The notes beneath the pieces were generated by a model that made no database searches, was not told the origin of the DNA, and saw only the letters and a program-made list of their open reading frames with translations. Source: Chlamydoabsidia padenii (taxonomy: Eukaryota; Mucoromycota; Mucoromycetes; Mucorales; Cunninghamellaceae). Taken from it: DNA of 64,000 bases. Both the position numbers and the translations under genes were made by a program. The stretch spans positions 124,001 to 188,000 of the forward strand of contig JAIWND010000004.1 of NCBI GenBank assembly GCA_025330725.1, in the 5' to 3' direction. Shown here piece after piece: positions 45,830 to 56,380 of this stretch (position 1 is the first letter of the stretch; every line of letters begins with the position of its first letter).

Positions 45830-46641
45830 TAATTCTAGTTGCACGGGCCAAAGAAAACATGTATATAGGTGTTATCCATCGTGATACATAAATCATTTAT
45901 GATAGAAACACCTTTATTGATAAACGTATTTATATTGACCAGCAAACATATGATAAAACAAGACTTTATTGACATTAAGATTAAATATAACACTATATCT
46001 ACAATAAAACTAATCTAAAACTAATCTACCACCATAGTTATCCACAAGATACCATCTTTTGAATTTACTGGACCGATGATTGATTTGACATTCATATATA
46101 TTCCCAGTTGCAATCAAGAGGTATACCATTGTCGCACTTGACCACCCAATCCATCCTCGGTGTCTACCGAGTTTGCGATAGCATCATTCTTCTTTTCAAC
46201 CAAAGCCTATTGCGTTCCATTTAGAGAACGTCATCCATTTTCCCAGTTTGTTGTATCAGGCAAATAAGAGATTCGTCCAGGGTCAATTGGTAGGTCTCGA
46301 TTCTACATCAACATGAATTGAAAAGCATTAGTATTATAGTCTTGGGTAAGGTGATTGTCCAAGAAGAAAGAGACTGTATAGATCACTACCACTTTCTCTT
46401 TATGCTTTTCTTTTACCTTTGCCGTGTTGATCCAGTTTGGATAATTTCCAAGAGAGCTCAGTATTACCACAGTCAGTTGCTTCGTCACCTCTTTTTGTTT
46501 ATCTTCATCTTGTAATCGTTACAACAAATGGGAGTTCTTGTTCAAGAGGACCAAGTTGAATGTCTTTGGGAAGACAAAAATCCCACCACCTTGCCAACTA
46601 TAAAAACGCGATTTCAAAAATTCCTTTTCTTTCCTTCTCTT

Positions 46642-46694
<53 letters not shown>

Positions 46695-46990
46695 CCCTAT
46701 ACAAAAACCTCCCCTTTAAACAAACCCCCCTTCAAGAACCTGTGCTTGACAGACAAGTTATTCCCCGCACTCATTCCTATTGCTGGCCATGATTACAAGA
46801 TGGATTAATTCACACACAAAAGTAATTCATGAATCACCTAATGGCTGTCTATATGAAAAACCTGTTTTCTGGTGGATGTAAACTCATGGCTTCCTCCCCC
46901 TTATTGTAATTCTGGTCATAAAGGTAAGTCAATGCATCTTGAATGATACTCTCCCAAAGTTGTTACTATTTTAGACTCTAAATGAATTGT
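45830..46990. other. Intergenic, no gene seen; T42 tract
   Basis: There is no coding support. The stretch is AT-rich and contains a pure T42 run (46647-46688). Frames crossing it are polyphenylalanine artefacts. Confidence 0.4.
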
Positions 46991-47007
46991 TAATTATTTA
47001 CACTAGG

Positions 47008-47454
47008 TTTATGCTCCCTCTTTGCCTCTGATATGTGAAGTCTCCTGTTAGTAATCAAATGGATAAGTTGGCAGATTTTGCGAGGCGGCTACTTTTGTGT
47101 AGAATAGTGATTAGGCCTAGCCTTTTTGCCGTGGCAGGACGTAGGCGACATCGTGTCCTGTTCCAAACCTGGATCTGCTGGCGAATGGGTTGTGCTGGTA
47201 AAGCGGGATGTCTGGTATGTTGAAGCATTAATGTGGATCTACCTATTCTCGGGCATGTTGCATTAGCCACCAGTTACGGCGCTCCATTTGATTCTTGGGG
47301 ATGGATCATGATATACAATGTTTATGGGTACTTTATTGTAAGTAAAGAAAAAAACAACAAGAAAAGACAATGTTACTAATTACACTTCTTGCTCTTATTG
47401 TAGGTTTGTCTTCCTGTATTGTTACTTGTCTTCCATGTTTGGCGTCACTTGTGG
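47008..47454 (+). repeat. 447-bp tandem repeat, copy 1
   Basis: This unit is repeated directly at 47455-47901 with an offset of exactly 447 bp. Over 47040-47350 I count about five differences from copy 2 (roughly 98% identity). Each unit contains an intron-like segment: a GTAAGTAAAG donor, a TTACTAAT branch-like site and a TTGTAG acceptor. One frame reads GHVALATSYGAPFDSWGWIM then IYNVYGYFI before the donor, but other frames contain stops. Confidence 0.85.
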
Positions 47455-47901
47455 TGTATGATCTCTCTTTGTCCCTGATATGTGACGTCTCCTGTTAGTA
47501 ATCAAATGGATAAGTTGGCAGATTTTGCGAGGCGGCTACCTTTGTGTAGAATAGTGATTAGGCCTAGCCTTTTTGCCGTGGCAGGACGTAGGCGACATCG
47601 TGTCCTGTTCCAAACCTGGATCTGCTGGCGAATGGGTTGTGCTGGTAAAGCGAGATGTCTGGTATGTTGAAGCATTATTGTGGATCTACCTATTCTCGGG
47701 CATGTTGCACTAGCCACCAGTTACGGCGCTCCATTTGATTCATGGGGATGGATCATGATATACAATGTTTATGGGTACTTTATTGTAAGTAAAGAAAAAG
47801 GCAACAAGAAAAGACAATGTTACTAATCACTCTTCTTGCTCTTATTGTAGGCTTGTCTTCATGGATTATGGTTGGGCTTTCTTCCTTGATTGTTATCTCT
47901 G
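47455..47901 (+). repeat. 447-bp tandem repeat, copy 2
   Basis: This is the second unit of the tandem array. Its right end is less similar to copy 1, and a third, internally deleted unit follows. Confidence 0.85.
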
Positions 47902-48030
47902 GTTTTTCGTTACCTCTCTTTGTTTCTGGTACGTGAAGTAAGTAAAGAATAAAAAACAAGAAAAAACAAGAAAGGCAAGGTTATTAATCACATTTCTTGT
48001 GGTTGTAGGTTTTGTCTTCTTGTTGGTTGT
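47902..48030 (+). repeat. Third, internally deleted unit of the tandem array
   Basis: CTCTCTTTGTTTCTGGTACG at about 47921 aligns with the start of the unit. It jumps directly to the intron-like GTAAGTAAAG, TTATTAATCAC and TTGTAG part, missing about 320 bp of the middle. Confidence 0.6.
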
Positions 48031-48082
48031 TGCATACTTGTTTTATGTAATGTGGCATGGAACGACATTGAAGGACGAGATC

Positions 48083-48426
48083 ATGTCCAACACCTCCTTG
48101 GAACGACGACGACGGACCAGATTTCCAACTTTTGCTACGGAAGCACAATAATGGATGACAAGATACGAATCTATGGCGGAATTCTTTGGCTACACTCCTG
48201 TGGAAATGGTGGAAGAACTAAAAACTGTATTGGAAGGTCAAGCTTTTAGTTGGTATACTCGGCTACAACGTACTATCCAAGAAGGACTGGGAGGCTCTGT
48301 GAAGCGAATCTTTACATCAGTATAATAAAGACTCAGATCCTGTTAGGGCGGCTGTTGGCGAACTCAAGTTTATCAAGCAAGATAAAATGGCAATTGGTGA
48401 ACTGGCTTCTTTTATATTTTTACAGT
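48083..48426 (+). mobile_element. Broken Ty3/Gypsy-like Gag relic
   Basis: A Gag-like sequence is disrupted. Frame 1 reads RRTRFPTFATEAQ-stop-WMTRYESMAEFFGYTPVEMV, EELKTVLEGQAFSWYTRLQR. The continuation, YNKDSDPVRAAVGELKFIKQ and DKMAIGELASF, is in another frame (about 48320-48420). At least one nonsense change and one frameshift separate the parts. WYTRLQ and the WMTRYES block are typical of retrotransposon Gag (Retrotrans_gag) families. No reverse transcriptase, integrase or clear LTR is visible nearby, so this is a fragment. Confidence 0.6.
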
Positions 48427-48579
48427 AGTTTTTATTATTTTGTCATATTGTATTGTTTATTATCTCTTACCCCTCCACAGACCATCTACTATAAATATCT
48501 ATATAATCTTATTAAATCAACTACGTATCTTATTTACTACCTTTTACTGTCTTATAACTTGACAGGACTAATAAACTTT

Positions 48580-49730
48580 TGACGGACAGCTAATTATCCA
48601 ATTACATTATACGAGTTTTCCTGGACTTCTCATTCCCAGATATGTCTTCACTCCACCTGCATGTCTTGATTTTATCTATATGTCTTCTATGCATCTATAT
48701 GTATTGTTGTATATATATGCCTTTATTTTATCTGTGTGTCTTTTAATAATTTATATGTGTACTATATGTGTTTCTACTGTCTATATGTATTGCTACTATC
48801 TTTACCGGCTGCATTGACCTGTATTGCAATGTAGTGATCGGTGTCACCATTGTTGATATGTACACCTTTGTGGCACCAGTATCGGATCAATGTAAATTTC
48901 AACATTGCGGTATTGACCTGTAGCCACCCATAATCATTATATACGGAAGTTGATTTGCATGAATTTCGGGATATGAAAGTGTTGATAAATAAGCTTAGTA
49001 GCGGATTTACCCGGATAAAATATTGAAACCCCACCAAGGGCGATATATCATTACACCCCCTTCACATTATATTACTACAGTATGAGATATCATCAACCTT
49101 TTTTTTATTATTATAAACAAGACTAATACTACAACTAAACTAAGGATTGACTTGGTGGCATCGATTGCTACCTAGAATGATACAAAGGATAAAAGTTAGC
49201 TTCTATTTCTTCCTTTGAAGGACAATCATTCTTCCAATCACTACTCTTGTCTTCTGTTTTTTTTTGTTTCAGTAAAAAATAGGCAATACATTTTGTCTAC
49301 ATTAGGAAGAGCAAGCTCTCCCTTGCAGAACAGGTCTGTATGGTTATCATCACATAAAAAAATACGAAGAAAGGCGGATGGAAGTGATATATATAGTCAT
49401 ATAGCTTACCTTAACAAGGCCAAAAAGAATACAAAGAGAGAATAAAGATATAAAAAGTGAAGAAAAGGCAGATGTTTGCACTTTATATAGTTTTCGAGTC
49501 CAGAAAAAAAAATTTTTTTTGACGCCTTTTTTTTTTGGTACACCGCCGCTTCCTGACTATCCTCCATTCCCTTTACCCAGCCACCCATCCACCGCCCAAT
49601 TGAAGATCATCAAAGTAGAGTATAAACAACGTGTTCTTTATTTTATTTGGATTACATGAAGACAAGGATAAATATATAATATGTAATAAAGATAAAGATG
49701 GATCAAGTAATATTAAAAAAATAAATATCA
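48580..49730. other. Intergenic, degenerate TATATGT-rich repeats, no gene
   Basis: Between about 48660 and 48800 imperfect copies of TATATGTNTT recur. ATTGACCTGTA occurs twice (near 48816 and 48912), flanking a GGTGTCACC palindrome. These may be part of a decayed element next to the Gag relic. The rest is the 3' side of the bZIP gene at 49731. Confidence 0.35.
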
Positions 49731-50633
49731 CTAAGAAGAGGGATAAACCAATTTTTGCTGAGCCAAGGCAAGGTCGGCTTCCAACTGTTGAATCCGGGAG
49801 AGGTAGTCGGTTTCCTTTTGTAGCAAAGCAGACTTGTCAGATTCCAAAGAGACGACCCGGGACATTAATTTATGATGAATGGATTCCAGATCAGAGACAC
49901 GACCGGCCAATGTTTCCATCTTGTGTAGTTTCTTTTGTCGAGACCTTCTTGCCGCATCCGTGTTCTTTTGTCGTTTTAAAGCCAGTTCCGAGGACACCGT
50001 TGCATTACTTGAGGTTGTTGCCGTGGGTGTTGGAAGCGATCGTTTCTTAACTGGCTGTTTCAAAGCAAAAGTAGGTGTGGATGCACTAGTAATATGACTT
50101 GTCACAGGTAAAGCCGCCGCTGGAGGAGCCGACTTTCGTTTCAAAGACGAGTCCTTCTTGTTAATCGGCGGTGAATCCAAAGTCAAGATCATTTCCAAAG
50201 GTGAAGTAGAAGCCACAGATGAAGTGTTTGGAGTCAAAGAGGGAGGAGGTACACCACCGCCACCACCTAAAGCCAAGAGATCAATAGAAGGAGTTCCAGG
50301 AATAACAAGTGAGTCGATCAAACCAACAAAAGCATTGTCAGATTCAGTCATGGTGTTGGCAATAGGAGAGACACCTGGAGTAGATAGAGCATTGAATAAG
50401 TCTTGAGGAGGAGAAGATGGCATACAAAGGTAATCCTTGTTAACACATGGTGAAGTTAAGAAAGTATCTTGGACCAAAGAACCAACACCATCAGATGTTG
50501 CTTGTGAAGTGGTGGTGGCGAAGAAGTTGTCGAATAAACCAGAGTGAGTCCAATCATCCAAAGGCGTCATCAGTCCAGGAGTCAAAGCTTGGCACATTTG
50601 TTCAAAGAAGGGATCAGAAGTAGAGTCCACCAT
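49731..50633 (-). CDS. Gcn4/CPC1-like bZIP transcription factor
   Basis: This is a predicted master activator of amino-acid biosynthesis (general control). The single-exon product has 300 residues. The N-terminus is acidic with hydrophobic patches (GLFDNFFATTTSQ, DAFVGLIDSLV-like), as in activation domains. The bZIP is C-terminal: basic region ALKRQKNTDAARRSRQKKLH with the Gcn4-type NTxAARRSR signature, then leucine zipper heptads METLAGRVSDLESIHHKLMS and SLESDKSALLQKETDYLSRI. The start MVDSTSDPFFEQ is the first ATG after a long leader holding upstream ORFs (see that entry), the arrangement that gives translational control in Gcn4/CPC1 genes. A Pro/Gly run (GGGGGVPPP) lies mid-protein. Confidence 0.85.
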   Translation of the reverse strand: MVDSTSDPFFEQMCQALTPGLMTPLDDWTHSGLFDNFFATTTSQATSDGVGSLVQDTFLTSPCVNKDYLCMPSSPPQDLFNALSTPGVSPIANTMTESDNAFVGLIDSLVIPGTPSIDLLALGGGGGVPPPSLTPNTSSVASTSPLEMILTLDSPPINKKDSSLKRKSAPPAAALPVTSHITSASTPTFALKQPVKKRSLPTPTATTSSNATVSSELALKRQKNTDAARRSRQKKLHKMETLAGRVSDLESIHHKLMSRVVSLESDKSALLQKETDYLSRIQQLEADLALAQQKLVYPSS

Positions 50634-50858
50634 AGAAGAAGTATGAATTGAGTATGTATGAGAGAGAGAGAGAGAGTGTGTGTGTGTGTATGTGAGATAA
50701 CAAAGGGAAAGAGAATAGAATACGTAAAAAGTAAAAAGTGAAGAAGAATAAAAAGGTAGAGTAGTAATAAAAATAAAAATAAAAGTAAAAAAGGTAATAT
50801 CTAATCAAATAACGGTATGTATATCAAAAGTGTTGTTGGGGAGAAGTATAAATGTATT

Positions 50859-51080
50859 TCAACAAGGAGATTCTAGTTTGCGAGACTTGGATGTCTTTCG
50901 TGTAAGTTTGCGTGTATGGGATGCATTGTTGGAGACCATTGTTGGGCAGTTGTTGTTTTGTTGTTTTGTTATTGTTAATAGTTTGTTGTTATAAAAGGTG
51001 CTGCTACTTGATTATTGTTGTCTGTTGTTAAGTTCCGTACAAAGTTGGGTACGCGTTATTTAAAGGGTGAAAGCAAACAT
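50859..51080 (-). promoter_or_regulatory. Upstream ORFs in the leader of the Gcn4-like gene
   Basis: Reading toward the gene there are three small ORFs: six codons (MFAFTL, 51060-51080), 26 codons (MVSNNASHTRKLTRKTSKSR then KLESPC, 50859-50939), and an overlapping 17-codon ORF in another frame (MHPIHANLHERHPSLAN, 50873-50926). From 50858 to the main ATG there is no further ATG. The last uORF stop is about 225 nt from the main start. This matches uORF-controlled Gcn4/CPC1 leaders. Whether all lie in the transcript depends on the unmapped start site. Confidence 0.55.
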
Positions 51081-52210
51081 GATATAATAATGGATAAAGA
51101 TCGATAGTCGATAGTAAAAAAGGGTTTCAGTAATTATATAAGTGTGTGAGGGTTTAAAAAAAAAAGTGGGGGAAGGTTTACAAGAGTAAAAAGTATTTAA
51201 TAACAGACAAAGATAAGAGCTTTCTTTTGATACAAAATGTAGTAAAGAAAGTTCTTGAATGTAAAGAGATGATGGATTGCAACAGCAAAAAAGAGTGAGG
51301 AAAGAGAAGAAAGAAGGAAAGAAAAGTTTTTGGTTCGATAACAATTTTATATAACCAATGACAAGCGAGAATGATAAAATTCCAATTCCAGCGTGTATCG
51401 GCATTTAAACTTATAGACGCCGAGCCTGGGTACTGTTTTCGTTCAACCATCGTCTGTGCCAAAATATACTTGAATCACCTGATCCCTTCTCTTGATCTTT
51501 TTTATGGGTTGAACAACATCTCTTTACAAATACTCTGTAAAAGAAAAAGTAAAATGTCTGCTCTGACTCTTCAAGTGAACTGTAATGTGTGCAAATTAAG
51601 ATGGGGGTTTCCCGTTTTTTTAATCAGGTACCACTGATGTGATAACCACGCTCTGGGAATTTAAAACGGCGAATCTTCGCAAAAGGGTTTAACCAGGTCC
51701 ATTCTTCAATGAAGCACATATATACATATCATTCACCCTAATGATGTTGATCCTTCCTTTTGTTTCATACTATTAAAATACAAATATGGATACTATAAAG
51801 CTCTTTCCCTTTTATGAGAGAGAGAGGAATCCCAAGAAAAGTTGGGTGCATTAAACTCTCTGCATGGGCGGCGTTCGAAAAGTTTGTGTTCACCTAAATG
51901 TTTCTCTCTCGGACAAGTTTTAAAAAAAGACACCCAGAAAAAAGCTTTGAAGGAGAATCAAGGGATTCAAGGAGTGAAGGCAGAAGATGGGATGACTTTT
52001 TTTTTTTTATTTATATACTAGAACAAATGATCATCTCCCTGATGAATAGCAAAAGTGAATCATTTATCCAAATCGAGGTGCGTAAATACATTGACCTATG
52101 TATTTTTTCAAATTCCGCCAGTTTAAAGTGTGATAAACCCTACTTTTATTTTTATTTCCCCTTTCTTTCCTCTTTATACATACCATTATCTTGGTGGATT
52201 CTCTTTTTAT
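51081..52210. other. Divergent promoter region between Gcn4-like and HSF-like genes
   Basis: No gene is supported in 1.1 kb. Element-like copies are GGGCGGCGTTCGAAAAG (51866-51882) and the strong copy at 52104-52121. Open frames at 51178-51462 (-) and 51371-51637 (+) lack motifs. Confidence 0.4.
52104..52121. promoter_or_regulatory. Recurrent promoter element, copy upstream of HSF-like gene
   Basis: TTTTTCAAATTCCGCCAG lies about 90 bp upstream of the HSF-like ATG. Confidence 0.5.
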
Positions 52211-53270
52211 ATGTCTTTTGTTTATAATGACCGCCATTCACCCATGAACTCTCCTATGGTTTCTCCTATTGGATCTCCTTATCAAACCCAAGGTGACTGG
52301 GACCAACTACAATCTCAATTCTCTCAGCAAATGTCCTTACAGCCTCCACCTAATAACACCAATGGTCAGCAGCAAACAACTTGTATGGATCATTCTGACC
52401 ATCAGCAAAACAGTAAAGGTAACAATGGCAACAATGGCAGCAACAATAACAATACTTTTGTCCACAAACTTCACACGTAATCTCTTTAAAACAAAGGTGT
52501 TCACTTTATTGTTTACTAATTCTTGTTTTTTATGGTTTGTTATGTTAGTATGGTGGGCGATATTCAATACCAACATCTTATATCATGGACTTATTCAGGC
52601 TCTTCCTTTGTTGTCTGTAATATATCTGAATTCTCCAGGGATGTCTTGCCGAAACACTTTAAACATAGTAACTTCTCAAGTTTTGTACGTCAACTAAACA
52701 TGTAAGTACATAAAAGAAGAAAAAGAAGAAGAAGAAGAATACTTACTGCTATTATTATGAATAGGTATGGTTTCCATAAAGTGAATAAATCACCACGGGG
52801 GCATCGCACACTGGCTGAAAATCAAATATGGGAATTCTCACATAGCAAATTCTTACGTGGAAGGGCCGATCTATTGGATGAAATCAAGCGAAAAGCATTG
52901 GAAACTGATCTGGCTCGTAGGGAACATAATGGGGCGGATATGAACTCACATATGACAATGATGCAAATGGCTCAATCGGATATGCGACAACAATTGATGC
53001 AGCTACAAAACAACTTTACTCAGGTGGTCAAGGAATTGGAAGAAACAAGAAAACGACAATCTGTACATATGGATATGATGAAAGGATTGTTACAATTCAT
53101 GTCTCAACAGTTAGGTGCACCTTGTAAGTATGACGGGCAGGGCGATAATGGTGTAACAATAATCCATAGTTTGCTGATCTTTCTTCATTTTTGGTCTAGT
53201 GCCACCTTCTTTAACATTCGATACCAATGATACCAGTAGGCAACAACAACAACAACAGCAGCAGCAGCAC

Positions 53271-53309
<39 letters not shown>

Positions 53310-53828
53310 CATACTAATACGACTGACCAACCTCCACCAATATACATCACATCGCATGATACAGCACCAAAACAAGAATCTCATTATGTGCAAATGACGT
53401 CTTCAACAAATTGTTATTCTTCACCCTCTCCACCTCAAGTATCATCACATCGACCACCCAACCTGCATGTACAAACACACAATCTTCAACACCCATCTTC
53501 TTCACCGTCATCACCTGTAGGTGCCACTCTTGATCCATCATTCTCTCATCAGCAGCAACAACAGCAACAACAGCAACAACAGCAACAACCCCCATTATCA
53601 CCAGCATTGTCTATCAATTCGTATCATGTTGCAGTCAATACTCCATTACCACCGAGTCCAAGTCCAAGCACCTTCTTCTCTTCGGAGGAAGATTCGGTCT
53701 TATATTCCAACCCACATTCACCTCATACTCCTTTTTTATTGGATCAACCTATGCCTTCTGATCACCAAGCCTTTGCTCAACGACTGTCCCTGAATGATCA
53801 AACCTTCCAATCTGCCGTACCTTTTTAG
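52211..53828 (+). CDS. HSF-type transcription factor with polyN/polyQ C-terminus
   Basis: Four exons encode a heat-shock-factor-family DNA-binding protein (HSF/Sfl1/Skn7 group). [20 protein letters not shown] starts a short Asn/Gln-rich N-terminus. The HSF DNA-binding domain is complete: [40 protein letters not shown], recognition helix [19 protein letters not shown], and [16 protein letters not shown] coiled-coil region follows ([20 protein letters not shown]), as in HSF trimers. The C-terminus has Gln runs and an AAT-encoded Asn run (about 53266-53310), then Ser/Pro-rich sequence. The class (true Hsf1 or Sfl1-like repressor) cannot be fixed. The start at 52211 is chosen because the element at 52104-52121 would otherwise lie close to, or inside, a longer frame that opens at 52130. 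Confidence 0.85.
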
Positions 53829-53835
53829 TATAGAA

Positions 53836-53836
<1 letters not shown>

Positions 53837-53884
<48 letters not shown>
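53837..53884 (+). repeat. CT dinucleotide microsatellite
   Basis: About 24 CT units directly follow the HSF-like stop codon. Confidence 0.9.
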
Positions 53885-53886
<2 letters not shown>

Positions 53887-54040
53887 CCACTCACATATAT
53901 TATAGATATTTTTAACTCTTGTCACATATGTGTGTGTATACATGTTATATGAAATAAAGATATGCCTTTTAATGGGTTTAAACTAGATTATTCCAACTAT
54001 GATAGTACATTTGACATGCCAAGGTTTTTGGATATATCAA

Positions 54041-54059
54041 TAATTCAAATCCCGCCGCC
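54041..54059. promoter_or_regulatory. Recurrent promoter element, copy upstream of Yap-like bZIP
   Basis: TAATTCAAATCCCGCCGCC lies about 77 bp upstream of the ATG at 54135. It is one of the best consensus matches. Confidence 0.5.
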
Positions 54060-54134
54060 TGTGATCCTAATTTCATATTCATTCCACCCATTGAAAAAAA
54101 AAAAAAAAAAAACTTTTGTCTCTCTCTTCCCTTA

Positions 54135-55828
54135 ATGAGTTCACCTGCTGAAGATAAATCTAAACAACCAAGATTCTCCTTCCAATACTTTGACGAAGCC
54201 TGTGATGTTGGTGTAGCCAATGAATTTGGCGAATTGGTGCGAAAAAGAAAACGACCTGGACGAAAACCCAATCCACCATCTCAACAAGAACGGCGTGAAC
54301 AGAACCGGGTGGCACAACGCAACTTTCGAGAAAGGGAACAACAAAGACGACAAGAACGGGAAAAACAATGGAAACACTACATGGATGAAATCACTTTATT
54401 ACGACAACGATTGGCCATTGCTGAATACGAAGGTAATTACTTGCGGGGTTGGATTCTTCAATTGTTATTAGCAAGTATCGCTCAACGGGGTACTGTACCG
54501 CAAGCCTGGGTGGATACGAGACGACACCCTATTCCTCATCCCACCATGGTGCCTACTTTGATGACTTGTGGAAACGACGAAACGACACAACTACCACCCA
54601 TGTTACAACTTGTCCTTGATGATCATACTGATACCATCATGGGAATGAAAAAGGCTTTGGAATTAGCTGATGGGTCCTCTCCTTCTTGTCCTTTGGCTCG
54701 TCGTGCTCATCATGCTCGGTTTCGTCAACAGCAGCAGCAGCAACGTCAACAGAAACAGCAACAACAAACGGAAGAACAATTGATTGCTCTTCCACCTTCT
54801 GATGTGACACCATGCCAATATAAATCCATTCAAGAACTTTTATCAACTGATATTGTATCCATTAACACCAATAGCCAAGATGTACGACGTACTTTTCCTC
54901 TGTGGATACCAAATCAACATCAACAACTTCAACAACAGATCTCTACTTCACCTACACCAGCATTATCAACAACATCCAGCAGTAATGGATTAGGATCACC
55001 TGATTCTGATCATCGTCACAATGGACAAGCAAAACCTCATCGATCATCTTCACCGGCATGTAAATACTCGCCTACACAACCACTTGATTCTGAAATGGAG
55101 GCTCGTCATCTCTCTCCACCTGTCTCTTTACCTGAAATTACCAATCCAATATCATCATCCAACAAACGTAATCAATCAATTAAAGGAACAATCTCGGAAC
55201 CACCTACACTTAAACGTCCAGAAGATTTATCACATATGCCTACAACTCAAGCTCATCACATATTACGACTACAACTCCAGATTGGTAGTGTCATTGGTGA
55301 AAAGATTCAATATGCATTAACACCAAGTAAGTATCATTCAAAAGGAAAAATACTCGATTAACTTTATTTTTTAAAGCTGCCCTTCAGCGTGTAGTGGCTC
55401 ACGATGTTCGTATTGATTATGTACCAGCTGGATCTATTCGGGATCGGATGATTGTGTTTCAAGATTACTTTGATATGGACGACTGCTTCCAATTACTCTG
55501 TAGCCATTCTATGTTTGTCGGTGGGGATATTAGGGATTGTCGAAATTGGGTACTGGAACCTTGTATCACCGAGAAATATTGGTTTTTCTCTCACCATTTA
55601 TATGATCACCATTTTGACGACTGTCACATGCCGGAGGAATTCGCTGATGTCTTGAAGGAATGGTCAATGCAACAACAACAACAACAACAACAGTACTCGA
55701 CTATCAACTCCAATCAAGAACAGAAAACATCCTCTCATTCTAAACAACAACAAAACCAGAAACCCCAGTCTTCACTTGCAACAAATGATCTGGATACTGG
55801 ATACATGTCGACCTTTAGCTCTTCATGA
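54135..55828 (+). CDS. Yap/Pap1-type bZIP transcription factor
   Basis: Two exons (54135-55325 and about 55376-55828) encode roughly 547 residues. The basic region RKRPGRKPNPPSQQERREQN then RVAQRNFREREQQRRQEREK carries the NxxAQxxFR signature of the fungal AP-1 (Yap/Pap1) group. A leucine-zipper-like stretch follows (WKHYMDEITLLRQRLAIAEY). The middle is Ser/Thr/Gln/Pro-rich with poly-Gln. The C-terminal exon holds a folded-looking segment: HDVRIDYVPAGSIRDRMIVF, QDYFDMDDCFQLLCSHSMFV, DCRNWVLEPCITEKYWFFSH. It resembles the uncharacterised C-terminal domains of many fungal bZIPs (DUF3425-like; from memory). Its six cysteines could be redox-sensitive as in Yap1, but no clear CRD pattern is seen. 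The junction A-CT gives Thr in phase. Confidence 0.82.
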
Positions 55829-56278
55829 AAACCATCCCCTCCTTTTTTATTTATTTACTTATTCTTTGATACAGGATACTTAGTATACCTTCCCTCTTAT
55901 TACATCACTATAGCTGTATAATATATTTATTCATTGATCAATTAATAAAAAAGAAACACATTTTTATATGATTTTATCCAATAGATTCATATGTGTCACA
56001 TACATATGTGCACCAATGTTTGATCTTTTACTGTACAGTATATACTTGGTTTCTCAGGGGACGTTCATTAAAAAGTGGTGATCTTGTGACAAAGACGTCG
56101 GTACATTGCAGAGATTACTACATCCTCACATCATACAAGTGTTTTTCTTAAGCTTTAGCTGCCTTTGCATAATTCTCACGATATTCACATTCCGATCCCG
56201 ATTGTCAAAAACCCCGCCTGGAATCAAATGTCCAATTTAATCCCCATCTAGACCTAGTGTATCCATAAATAATGTATC

Positions 56279-56309
<31 letters not shown>

Positions 56310-56380
56310 TTATTTAAAAGGAATGTATAAAATAAACTATTTACAGTAAAGGAATATATAAAAGTAAAGTAAAATATAAG
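55829..56380. other. Convergent intergenic region, no gene
   Basis: The 3' ends of two genes meet here. It contains T24 near 56281-56304 and TTGTCAAAAACCCCGCCTG at 56202-56220, an element-like copy not placed before any gene. Confidence 0.4.

Noticed and set aside
47008..47901. Tandem repeats as a CRISPR array or as retrotransposon LTRs
   Set aside because: Units are 447 bp, adjacent and without unique spacers; they are direct neighbours rather than flanking an internal region.
54041..54059. TTCAAATCCCG copies read as tRNA B boxes or tRNA-derived SINEs
   Set aside because: None has an A box or a foldable tRNA body nearby except the single tRNA-Thr; positions before Pol II genes fit a promoter element better, though TFIIIC binding is not excluded.
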